Assembly: GCA_937944035.1 (NCBI GenBank)
Contig: CALDZQ010000259.1
Span: forward strand, 1-6,111
From: an uncultured Neomegalonema sp.
GTDB lineage: Bacteria > Pseudomonadota > Alphaproteobacteria > Rhodobacterales > Rhodobacteraceae
DNA: 6,111 nucleotides
Direction of reading: 5' to 3'
Within the stretch, counting starts at the first letter, position 1. Each line of letters opens with the position of its first letter. Shown one piece after another: positions 1-5,834 of the stretch. The notes below the pieces were generated by a model that made no database searches, was not told the origin of the DNA, and saw nothing but the letters and a program-made list of their open reading frames with translations. Both the position numbers and the translations under genes were made by a program.

Positions 1-1
1 C

Positions 2-145
2 GAAATCCCCACCGCCGTCAACCCGCCTGCGGGCTGCGCCTTCGCCTCCCGCTGCCCCCTCGCCCACGACCGCTGCCGTGTCGAGATGCCCGTGCTGCGC
101 GACGCGGGCGGTGGCGCAATGGCGGCGTGTCACGCGCTGGATTGA
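2..145 (+). CDS. Oligopeptide/dipeptide ABC transporter ATP-binding protein, C-terminal fragment
   Basis: This is the last 47 codons of a gene that enters from the left edge; it is in frame from base 2 and stops with TGA at 143-145. It begins EIPTAVNPPAGCAFASRC and continues with CPLAHDRC and a closing AACHALD. This matches the C-terminal extension (oligo_HPY type) found after the nucleotide-binding domain of DppD/DppF/OppD/OppF-family ATPases, which power import of peptides, or sometimes nickel or other solutes, through an inner-membrane permease. Four cysteines (fragment residues 12, 18, 25 and 43) have the C-x5-C-x6-C...C spacing that binds a [4Fe-4S] cluster in one structurally studied DppD. 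The Walker motifs lie outside the window, so the substrate and the D/F subtype cannot be told. It converges on the next gene with only 24 bases between the two stop codons. Confidence 0.88.
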   Translation, partial: EIPTAVNPPAGCAFASRCPLAHDRCRVEMPVLRDAGGGAMAACHALD

Positions 146-169
146 GTTATCCGGTCACGACTCACACCC

Positions 170-796
170 TCACCCCTCAATCCACCCCCGCACCACCGGC
201 TCATACGCCGCCACTTCCGCCGCCACCGCCGGAAACGCGGCCAGCCTTGCCAGATATGCCCGCACCTCCAGCGGCCATTCGATCTCCAGTCCCAACGGCT
301 CTGTCAGCGCGTCGAACCACAGGCACGTCACCGGAAAACCGCAATCGCCAATGCTCAAAGGCCGCTCTTTCATGCCGACCAACTGCGCAAGCTGGGCGAG
401 GCGGGCGGAGATCGCCTGCGATTGCCTCGCCGCCACCGCCGCATCCCGCTTTCCGGGCTTTATGACCGGAAACAGCAACCGCAACTCCGGCTCCAGCCTT
501 GTGTCGTGAAACCGCGACAGCTGACGCGCCAAGGCCCGTTCGGCCAGACCGGAGGGCAACATCGCCGGATCGGGGTGCTTTTCCTCCAGATACTCCGCAA
601 TCGCTTCCGAGTCGGCGAGCAGCAAGTCCCCGTAAATCATCGCGGGCACATTGCCCGACGGAACCACCCGCTTATACGCATCGGATCCGTACCCGCCGGG
701 CGGCGGCAACTCCTCGAATTCCAAGCCCTTGTGGCGCAGCAAAACATGCAATTTCGCACCGTAAATACTGACTGGAACGTTATAAAATCTGAGCAT
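170..796 (-). CDS. Glutathione S-transferase family protein
   Basis: A 208-residue protein, close to the usual 200-220 residues of soluble GSTs. It begins MLRFYNVPVSIYGAKLHVLL, a thioredoxin-fold beta1-alpha1 start with Ser10 as the likely active-site or GSH-contact residue. PSGNVPAMIYGD (46-57) carries the conserved cis-proline (Pro51). DSEAIAEYLEEKHPD (62-76) is the glutathione gamma-glutamyl binding segment. The all-alpha C-terminal domain has the N-capping box SIGD (148-151). Such proteins conjugate glutathione to electrophiles or act as cytoplasmic isomerases or reductases; the substrate cannot be read from sequence. The open frame extends upstream to base 1081, but I chose the ATG at 794-796. 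It gives the family-typical N-terminus, has a purine-rich GGGTGGGAA just before it, and leaves the upstream region free as a divergent promoter region. The gene reads away from the aminotransferase and is probably monocistronic. Confidence 0.9.
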   Translation of the reverse strand: MLRFYNVPVSIYGAKLHVLLRHKGLEFEELPPPGGYGSDAYKRVVPSGNVPAMIYGDLLLADSEAIAEYLEEKHPDPAMLPSGLAERALARQLSRFHDTRLEPELRLLFPVIKPGKRDAAVAARQSQAISARLAQLAQLVGMKERPLSIGDCGFPVTCLWFDALTEPLGLEIEWPLEVRAYLARLAAFPAVAAEVAAYEPVVRGWIEG

Positions 797-1023
797 TTCC
801 CACCCGTATCGAGATAAAGTGACAACCACGGCGCCGCAAAAAACAGCATCCGGACGATGTAAACCTTTTTGTTCAGACTTCACCGCAGCAAATTGCACTA
901 TAACAGTTTTTTCGATTAGCCTACTGGACGAAGACGGTAATATTGACGTACTCTTAACCTTAATTGCCGCAAAAAGCGGTTTGATCCCGGCATAAGATCG
1001 GGGCTGATTGAGCAGAGTAAGCG
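797..1023. promoter_or_regulatory. Divergent intergenic region between the GST and aminotransferase genes
   Basis: These 227 bases are clearly more AT-rich than the flanking genes and separate divergent start codons, so both promoters should lie here. No convincing -35/-10 pair is visible on the + strand. A good TTGACG (943-948) has no -10 at proper spacing, and TATAAC (899-904) has no matching -35. Two small hairpins lie in the aminotransferase leader: CCGC-A5-GCGG (967-979), and CCCG (986-989) with CGGG (999-1002). They are short and could be chance. A TTAACC half-site (954-959) resembles a CtrA half-site but lacks a partner at the expected 7-base spacing. Confidence 0.55.
897..905 (-). promoter_or_regulatory. 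Possible extended -10 promoter element for the GST gene
   Basis: Read on the minus strand the bases are TGTTATAGT, a TG-N-TATAGT extended -10 differing from TATAAT at one position. No good -35 hexamer lies 16-18 bases upstream, which is tolerable for an extended -10. It would give a leader of roughly 90 bases before the GST ATG at 796. This is a pattern match only. Confidence 0.3.
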
Positions 1024-2253
1024 ATGATACCGCGCAGATTTTCCGATCTGCCCGAATACGCATTTCCGCGTTTGCGGGCACTTCTTGATCGCTACCCTGC
1101 GGGTGGTGAGCCTATTGCCATGTCGATTGGCGAGCCGCGCCACCCGATGTCTCCGCTCATGCATGAGGCGCTGGCCAAGCACGCCGGGGGCTATGCCAAA
1201 TACCCGCCCATCGACGGAACCCCCGGTTTTCGCGCCGCTGTCGGCGAGTGGATCGAACGCCGCTACGACCTGCCCGGCGCAAGCATTGATCCGGGCGCGC
1301 AAATCCTGCCGCTCAACGGAACCCGCGAAGGTCTGTTCATGGCCGCCCTCGCGCTTGCCCCGTCCGAGAAAAACGGCCAACGCGCGGCGGTGCTGATCCC
1401 GAACCCCTTCTACCAATGCTACGCGGCGGCGGCGCTGGCCGTGGGGGCCGAGCCTGTTTTCGTGGCCGCCACGGCGGAAAGCGGCTGGCTGCCCGATTAT
1501 GCCAGCCTGCCCGAAGACCTGCTGGCCCGCACCGTGCTGGCCTATTATTGCTCACCGTCGAACCCGCAAGGGGCCGTGGCGGGCAGTGACCAGTTGGGCC
1601 GCCTCGCGGCGCTGGCCGAGAACTACGACTTCATCGTCGCATTTGACGAGTGCTATTCCGAGATCTACCCCGACACCCCCCCGGCGGGCGGCATCGCGGC
1701 GGCTTTGACCGAGGGCGTTTCGCTCGACCATGTTCTCAGCTTCAACTCCCTCTCCAAACGCTCGAACGCACCGGGCCTGCGCAGCGGCTTTGTCGCGGGC
1801 GGCGCGGCCCCCATCGCCGCCATGACCCGCCTGCGCTCCTACGCGGGCGCGCCCAGCCCCCTGCCCGTCATCCACGCCGCCGAAGCGTTATGGCGCGACG
1901 AAACCCATGTTGAGGAAAACCGCGCGCTCTATCGCGAGAAATTTAACCTCAGTGACTCAATTCTTAACGGTTTGCCCGGATACGTGGCCCCGCAAGGGGG
2001 CTTCTTCCTCTGGATCGAGGTCGGCGATGGCGAGGCGGCGGCGCTGGAGCTATGGCGCTCGCACGGTGTCCGGGTTCTCCCCGGCGCCTATCTCGGACGC
2101 GGCGACCCCAGATTCAACGACGGAAAAAACCCCGGCACACGTTACATCCGCGTGGCTTTGGTCGAACAGCCGGACATCATCCGTCCCGGCCTCGACGCCA
2201 TTGCGGAGATGTTACGCACCGGAATCAGACAAGACGCGGAGACGATGACGTGA
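1024..2253 (+). CDS. dapC: Class I/II PLP-dependent aminotransferase, DapC-like (putative N-succinyldiaminopimelate aminotransferase)
   Basis: A 409-residue fold-type I aminotransferase. The N-terminus has the SIGEP motif (34-38) and YPPIDGTPGFRAAV (60-73), typical of DapC/AspC-like enzymes. NGTREGLF (98-105) is the cofactor phosphate region. SPSNPQG (177-183) carries the conserved Asn-Pro. FDECYSEIY (207-215) supplies the Asp that pairs with the pyridine nitrogen and the Tyr that contacts PLP O3'. SFNSLSKRSNAPGLRSG (239-255) carries the Schiff-base lysine Lys245. RYIRVAL (373-379) holds Arg376, expected to bind the substrate alpha-carboxylate. DapC converts N-succinyl-2-amino-6-ketopimelate with glutamate to N-succinyl-LL-diaminopimelate in the lysine/peptidoglycan pathway. 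The DapC assignment rests on overall resemblance, and another amino-acid aminotransferase specificity is possible. The ATG at 1024 follows a weak AGAG at about 6 bases. The stop overlaps the ftsK start, so the two are probably co-transcribed and translationally coupled. Confidence 0.9.
   Translation: MIPRRFSDLPEYAFPRLRALLDRYPAGGEPIAMSIGEPRHPMSPLMHEALAKHAGGYAKYPPIDGTPGFRAAVGEWIERRYDLPGASIDPGAQILPLNGTREGLFMAALALAPSEKNGQRAAVLIPNPFYQCYAAAALAVGAEPVFVAATAESGWLPDYASLPEDLLARTVLAYYCSPSNPQGAVAGSDQLGRLAALAENYDFIVAFDECYSEIYPDTPPAGGIAAALTEGVSLDHVLSFNSLSKRSNAPGLRSGFVAGGAAPIAAMTRLRSYAGAPSPLPVIHAAEALWRDETHVEENRALYREKFNLSDSILNGLPGYVAPQGGFFLWIEVGDGEAAALELWRSHGVRVLPGAYLGRGDPRFNDGKNPGTRYIRVALVEQPDIIRPGLDAIAEMLRTGIRQDAETMT
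2238..2253 (+). promoter_or_regulatory. Ribosome binding site and GTGA stop/start overlap deciding the ftsK start
   Basis: GGAG at 2238-2241 lies 8 bases before GTG (2250-2252). The GTG shares bases with the aminotransferase TGA (2251-2253) as GTGA. This fixes the ftsK start at a GTG and suggests translational coupling by re-initiation. Confidence 0.7.
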
Positions 2254-4556
2254 CCACAGCAACCGAAGGCCCATCCGATGATTACCGCAGTATCTTCAGC
2301 GGGTTAACCAGCCGTGCCGTGGCGGGGATCATCGGTGTAGCGGGCATCCTCATCTTCCTCGCCCTCGCCACCCATAACAGCGGCGACGCAAGTTTCTGGA
2401 ACGCCACATCGGCGGCAACCCGTAACTGGCTCGGCATACTCGGCGCGAATTTCTCGGCCTTCAGCCTGATCGTGTTCGGCTACGCCGCATGGCTGATCCC
2501 CCTCGCCCTGATCCTGTGGGCCGTGCGTTTGTGGACCGGAAACTGGGACCGCATCGTCTCGGTCCCCTTACGCCTGATCCCCGCCGGATTGCTCGCCCTG
2601 ATCGCCTCCGCCGGATTCCTCTCCGCGCTGCCGGGCCGCATTATCGGCACTATCGGATATGGCGGATGGGTGGGTGATTTCGTCATCCAGCCCTTCGCGC
2701 GCCTCTTCGCCAGCATCGGCTCCAGCGCCCCTTTCCAGATCCCCGGCCTGCTGTTCGGCCTCCTCGCCCTCGTGGCGCTGGCCATCGCTTGCGGCACGAC
2801 ATGGGGCGAGGCGAGGCTTGTCTGGCAGAAAATCATCGCCTCCTACAGCGACCTGTTCTCCCGCGAGCGCCGCACAGCCATCGCCGAAACCACCATGTCC
2901 CGCACCCGCGACCTGACCGAGCGCCTGCGCGGCCCGCTGCCCGAAGCGATCAACCCGCCCCAACTCGGCGGCATGATGCCTCTGCGCGCGAATGCCGAAA
3001 AACCCGAAGCGGTGGCAAAGGCCCAACCCGCCCCCCGCGCCAGTCGCAAAGCCAACAAATCCGCCGCCCCCGCGCCGATGAGCAACCCGCCATCCCTGTC
3101 GCTCGACCTGCTGGCAAAGCCCCAGCGCGCCGCCCGTCAGGCCACCCCCGCCGAACTGCGCGGCAAAAGCGATGAGCTGCTCAAAGTCCTCGGCGATTAC
3201 GGCGTCAAAGGCGAGATCGTCGCCGCGCGTCAAGGCCCGGTCGTCACCCTGCACGAGCTTGAACCCGCCGCCGGAACCAAAGCCGCCCGTGTGGTCGGTC
3301 TCTCCGACGACATCGCCCGTTCCATGAGCGCCCTCTCCGCCCGCGTCGCTCCCGTGCGCGGACGCAGCGTGATCGGCATCGAAATGCCGAACGTCAACCG
3401 CGAGACGGTGCATCTGCGCGAGGTTCTCGACACCCTCGTCACCTCGCAAATGCCCCTGCCCTTGGCGCTTGGCAAAGAGATCGACGGCTCGGTGAAATTC
3501 GCCAGCCTCACGAAAATGCCCCACCTGCTCGTCGCGGGTACGACGGGCGCGGGCAAGTCCGTCGCAATCAACGCGATGATCCTGTCCCTCCTCTACCGCC
3601 ACTCGCCGGACGAATGCCGCCTCATCATGGTCGATCCGAAGATGCTGGAACTCAGCGTCTATGACGGCATCCCGCACCTGCTCTCCCCCGTCGTCACCGA
3701 CCCGAAAAAGGCCGTCATGGCCCTGAAATGGGTCGTGCGCGAGATGGAGAACCGCTATCAGAAAATGGCGGCCATGAACGTGCGCGGCATCGACGGCTAT
3801 AACCAGAAAATGCGCGACCTGCTCAAAGCGGGCGAAAAAGTCGAACGCGAGACCCTGACCGAATTCGGCGAAACCCGGATGGAGAAATACGACCCCGAAA
3901 CCCTGCCCTACATCGTCGTCATCGTTGACGAGATGGCCGACCTGATGATGGTCGCGGGCAAGGAGATCGAGGCATGCATCCAACGCCTTGCGCAGATGGC
4001 CCGCGCGTCCGGCATCCACCTGATTATGGCGACCCAGCGCCCGTCGGTCGATGTTATCACCGGCACGATCAAGGCCAACTTCCCGACCCGGATCAGCTTT
4101 CAGGTCACATCCAAAATCGACAGCCGCACCAGCCTCGGCGAGCAGGGCGCGGAACAGCTGCTGGGCCAGGGCGACATGCTCTACATGGCCGGCGGCGGAC
4201 GCATCACCCGCGTCCACGGGCCGTTTGTCTCCGATGAGGAAGTCCAGCGCGTCACCGACGAGCTGCGCCGTTTCGGTGCCGCAAACGATCTGGTCTCCTT
4301 CGAGGAGGAAGCGGGTAATTCGTCCGAAATCGACGAAATCCTCGGATTGGGCGGCGGTTCCGACGATGACGCGCTCTATGACGAGGCCGTCGCCATCGTT
4401 GCGCGTGACAGACGCGCCACCACCAGCTATATCCAGCGCCGCTTGCAGATCGGCTACAACCGCGCGGCCCGCCTGATCGAATCGATGGAGGAGCAAGGTG
4501 TCATCAGCTCCGCCAACAACGCCGGAAAGCGCGAAGTGCTGATTGAGGAGAGATAG
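2250..4556 (+). CDS. ftsK: DNA translocase FtsK
   Basis: A 768-residue septal DNA pump. The N-terminal membrane domain has about four hydrophobic segments (roughly residues 23-41, 69-92, 108-127 and 164-182). A Pro/Ala/Lys-rich linker (about 185-300) follows; it is short, since E. coli FtsK is far longer but many alphaproteobacterial forms are near this size. The alpha/beta motor contains Walker A GTTGAGKS (430-437, Lys436), Walker B YIVVIVDEMADLMM (554-567, Asp560-Glu561) and MATQRPSVDVITG (593-605). The C-terminal gamma winged helix (about 704-768, with TTSYIQRRLQIGYNRAARLIE) reads polar DNA motifs and activates XerCD. The hexameric motor clears the chromosome terminus and resolves dimers at the closing septum. 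The GTG start is chosen because a good ribosome binding site precedes it and the membrane domain begins soon after. The open frame upstream to 2052 overlaps the aminotransferase and shows no family sequence. Confidence 0.97.
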   Translation: MTTATEGPSDDYRSIFSGLTSRAVAGIIGVAGILIFLALATHNSGDASFWNATSAATRNWLGILGANFSAFSLIVFGYAAWLIPLALILWAVRLWTGNWDRIVSVPLRLIPAGLLALIASAGFLSALPGRIIGTIGYGGWVGDFVIQPFARLFASIGSSAPFQIPGLLFGLLALVALAIACGTTWGEARLVWQKIIASYSDLFSRERRTAIAETTMSRTRDLTERLRGPLPEAINPPQLGGMMPLRANAEKPEAVAKAQPAPRASRKANKSAAPAPMSNPPSLSLDLLAKPQRAARQATPAELRGKSDELLKVLGDYGVKGEIVAARQGPVVTLHELEPAAGTKAARVVGLSDDIARSMSALSARVAPVRGRSVIGIEMPNVNRETVHLREVLDTLVTSQMPLPLALGKEIDGSVKFASLTKMPHLLVAGTTGAGKSVAINAMILSLLYRHSPDECRLIMVDPKMLELSVYDGIPHLLSPVVTDPKKAVMALKWVVREMENRYQKMAAMNVRGIDGYNQKMRDLLKAGEKVERETLTEFGETRMEKYDPETLPYIVVIVDEMADLMMVAGKEIEACIQRLAQMARASGIHLIMATQRPSVDVITGTIKANFPTRISFQVTSKIDSRTSLGEQGAEQLLGQGDMLYMAGGGRITRVHGPFVSDEEVQRVTDELRRFGAANDLVSFEEEAGNSSEIDEILGLGGGSDDDALYDEAVAIVARDRRATTSYIQRRLQIGYNRAARLIESMEEQGVISSANNAGKREVLIEER

Positions 4557-4605
4557 CCACTCTCATGCTGAAATTTTGCCCCAGTCGGTTGATAGGATCA
4601 TCCAC

Positions 4606-5250
4606 ATGAAACGCAGATCATTCCTCCTCGGTGCAGCCGCCGCTCTCACGAGCGCCCCGCTGCTCACCGCCCCGGCTCTGGCGCAAAGCTACGATCCGGT
4701 GGTTGTCGATGCCCTCAACCGGTATCTCAACTCGATCACCACGATGCAGGGCGATTTCGTCCAGCAATCGGCAGATGGTCGCATTGCCGAAGGGCTGTTC
4801 TATTTGCGCCGCCCCGGCCGCCTGCGGTTCGAGTATTTCGATCCCTACCCGACCACGGTGATTGCCGACGGCACATGGGCCGCAATCCAGAACCGCGACC
4901 TGAACAAAACCGACCAGCTCCCGCTCAGCCGGACCCCGCTTTACCTGCTGCTGCGCGATGATGTCGATCTCGCCCGCGAGGGTGCGCTGCGTTCAGTTGA
5001 CCGCTCCACGGGCGTCGTCCGCGCGACGGCGATTGACCCGAACAATCCGAATGAAGGCTCGATCACGATGATCTTCTCCAGCCAGCCGGTCGAGCTGCTG
5101 AAATGGGTCATCACTGACGGTCAGGGCCGTTCCAGCGTCATCACCCTGCGCAACGTCCGTCGCGGTCTCTCCATCGACCCGCGCAAGTTCATCATCGAAG
5201 ACCTCAGCGGCCAAGGCGACACCTTTTTCAACAGCGGCGGCGACCGGTAA
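4606..5250 (+). CDS. lolA: Outer-membrane lipoprotein carrier protein LolA
   Basis: A 214-residue precursor with an N-terminal export signal. It has MKRRSFLLG, a hydrophobic stretch (8-20) and a likely cleavage after PALA (between Ala26 and Gln27). The mature part reads TTMQGDFVQQS (45-55), GLFYLRRPGRLRFEYFDPYP (63-82), VIADGTW (85-91) and LPLSRTPLYLLL (105-116), the conserved core of the LolA fold. LolA is the periplasmic chaperone that takes lipoproteins from the LolCDE complex to the outer membrane. The ATG at 4606 is chosen over an upstream in-frame ATG at 4543, which lies inside ftsK. The later start gives a proper signal peptide and has AGGA (4594-4597) 8 bases before it. The 49-base gap after ftsK contains no visible terminator, so co-transcription with ftsK is likely. 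The twin arginines at positions 3-4 give the signal a Tat-like look. Confidence 0.93.
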   Translation: MKRRSFLLGAAAALTSAPLLTAPALAQSYDPVVVDALNRYLNSITTMQGDFVQQSADGRIAEGLFYLRRPGRLRFEYFDPYPTTVIADGTWAAIQNRDLNKTDQLPLSRTPLYLLLRDDVDLAREGALRSVDRSTGVVRATAIDPNNPNEGSITMIFSSQPVELLKWVITDGQGRSSVITLRNVRRGLSIDPRKFIIEDLSGQGDTFFNSGGDR

Positions 5251-5261
5251 CACTTACAAAA

Positions 5262-5295
5262 CAGCGTTTCTCCGGCGAAATCCGGAGCGACGCTG
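5262..5295. terminator. Strong stem-loop after lolA, possible terminator
   Basis: CAGCGT (5262-5267) pairs with ACGCTG (5290-5295), and CTCCGG (5270-5275) pairs with CCGGAG (5282-5287). A 2x2 junction that allows one G-U pair separates the two stems, and the loop is CGAAAT. It starts 12 bases after the lolA stop. There is no T-run on the + strand side, so it is not a classic factor-independent terminator for lolA. On the - strand the hairpin is followed by TGTTTTGT, which would suit termination of antisense transcripts. It may be a bidirectional terminator or an mRNA 3' end stabiliser. Confidence 0.5.
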
Positions 5296-5453
5296 CCTTC
5301 CGGTGGATTGACCGAGACATTTGAGTCCCTGTCGTGGAAAGCGGCCTTCCGGCAATAGTTAACCAAGCACCTGAAAGGTAAAAACTGCCGGACACCCGTG
5401 GTACAAGTCCGACAATAACCATTTCTAATCTGTAACACGGCTTCACGGCAGCT

Positions 5454-5535
5454 ATCGTAACAGTTTGGCCTTTCAAACGATTGCCGTGCAGAGTGTGTAT
5501 AGCGCATCGACTCCACCACGTGTATCTGTTACGAT
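5454..5535. repeat. Perfect 10-base inverted repeat upstream of the antitoxin, candidate operator arms
   Basis: ATCGTAACAG (5454-5463) is exactly reverse-complemented by CTGTTACGAT (5526-5535), with 62 bases between the arms. The right arm ends 29 bases before the antitoxin ATG. Toxin-antitoxin operons are usually repressed by their own antitoxin through repeated or inverted sites in this position, which is the reason for proposing an operator role. Confidence 0.45.
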
Positions 5536-5551
5536 TGGCAAAAATACACAC
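5493..5551. promoter_or_regulatory. Three evenly spaced GTGTAT/ATACAC words before the antitoxin
   Basis: GTGTAT occurs at 5495-5500 (inside GTGTGTAT, 5493-5500) and at 5520-5525. Its reverse complement ATACAC is at 5544-5549 (inside ATACACAC, 5544-5551). Starts are 25 and 24 bases apart. The outer pair forms a perfect 8-base inverted repeat. The spacing and position suit binding of ribbon-helix-helix dimers for autoregulation. A weak promoter-like pair, TCGACT (5508-5513) and TACGAT (5530-5535) with 16 bases between, lies among them and would be occluded by such binding. Confidence 0.35.
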
Positions 5552-5564
5552 CGGAGGCCACGCA

Positions 5565-5834
5565 ATGAATACCGCCCTGAATATCCGCAATGTCGGCGCA
5601 CCGCTCAAAGCCGCCCTCGCCGCCCGCGCCAAAGAACTCGGCATCCCCATGTCCGACCTCGCCCGCAACCTGCTGGCGGAAGAACTCGGCGTCAAACAAG
5701 AAACCCCCGCCGAAAAATGGCGCCGCGAGAATGCGGCGGGGTTGGCTGCGCATGACGCGCGCGCGCAATCGACTTACGAGCGGAACCGCGCGATGAGCGT
5801 GCACCCGATGCCCGCGTGGAGTGACGAGCTTTGA
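5565..5834 (+). CDS. CcdA-like antitoxin with Arc/FitA-like ribbon-helix-helix N-terminus
   Basis: An 89-residue protein with two parts. Residues 4-42 look like a ribbon-helix-helix DNA-binding domain: a beta strand ALNIRNV (4-10), helix A (about 12-26) and helix B (about 29-41), where LGIPMSDLARNLLAEELG resembles FitA/Arc-type antitoxins. Residues 50-67, EKWRRENAAGLAAHDARA, resemble the CcdB-binding segment of F-plasmid CcdA (ERWKAENQEGMAE as I recall it), followed by a probably disordered tail ending WSDEL. The expected roles are to neutralise the downstream toxin in the cytoplasm and to repress its own promoter. The ATG at 5565 has GGAGG (5553-5557) 7 bases upstream; an in-frame ATG at 5481 adds 28 residues without antitoxin character. 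The stop overlaps the toxin start, as in a two-gene operon. I leave the symbol blank because the N-terminus is not classic CcdA. Confidence 0.82.
   Translation: MNTALNIRNVGAPLKAALAARAKELGIPMSDLARNLLAEELGVKQETPAEKWRRENAAGLAAHDARAQSTYERNRAMSVHPMPAWSDEL

Larger units (their letters stand above)
5251..5564. other. Non-coding region between lolA and the toxin-antitoxin module
   Basis: A 314-base stretch with no credible gene on either strand. It begins with a strong hairpin (5262-5295). CCTTCCGG occurs twice, at 5296-5303 and 5345-5352. TCCGGCA (5348-5354) is inverted as TGCCGGA (5386-5392). CACGGC occurs twice at an 8-base period (5436-5441, 5444-5449), and TGCCGTG (5482-5488) is the reverse complement of the CACGGCA beginning with the second copy. 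A perfect 10-base inverted repeat and three GTGTAT/ATACAC words lie in the last 110 bases. The density of short repeats near the toxin-antitoxin genes suggests control sites. The middle part (about 5305-5430) shows nothing I can name. Confidence 0.6.

Noticed and set aside
78..509. Open frames of 143 and 112 codons on the + strand opposite the GST gene
   Set aside because: Their Ser/Pro/Thr/Arg-rich composition is typical of antisense shadows, and both overlap two well-supported genes.
954..959. TTAACC as a CtrA site (also at 2304-2309 and 5359-5364)
   Set aside because: Only half-sites are present, one of them inside ftsK coding sequence. No full TTAA-N7-TTAA site is visible, so the signal is not above chance.
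797..1081. N-terminal extension of the GST frame up to base 1081
   Set aside because: The extra 95 residues resemble no GST, overlap the divergent aminotransferase start and cover the only promoter space. The family N-terminus begins at 796.
2052..2249. Upstream ATG start for ftsK
   Set aside because: It lies within the aminotransferase gene in another frame, the encoded residues are Arg/Pro-rich shadow sequence, and the GTG at 2250 has a proper ribosome binding site.
2568..4496. A 642-codon open frame antisense to ftsK
   Set aside because: It lies entirely opposite ftsK, its His/Asp/Gly/Ala-rich composition is what GC-biased codons give when read backwards, and it shows no domain pattern.
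5228..5695. Minus-strand open frames (155 and 132 codons) across the lolA-antitoxin gap
   Set aside because: They overlap the ends of lolA and of the antitoxin and have no recognisable domain, no good start site and no composition like a real gene.
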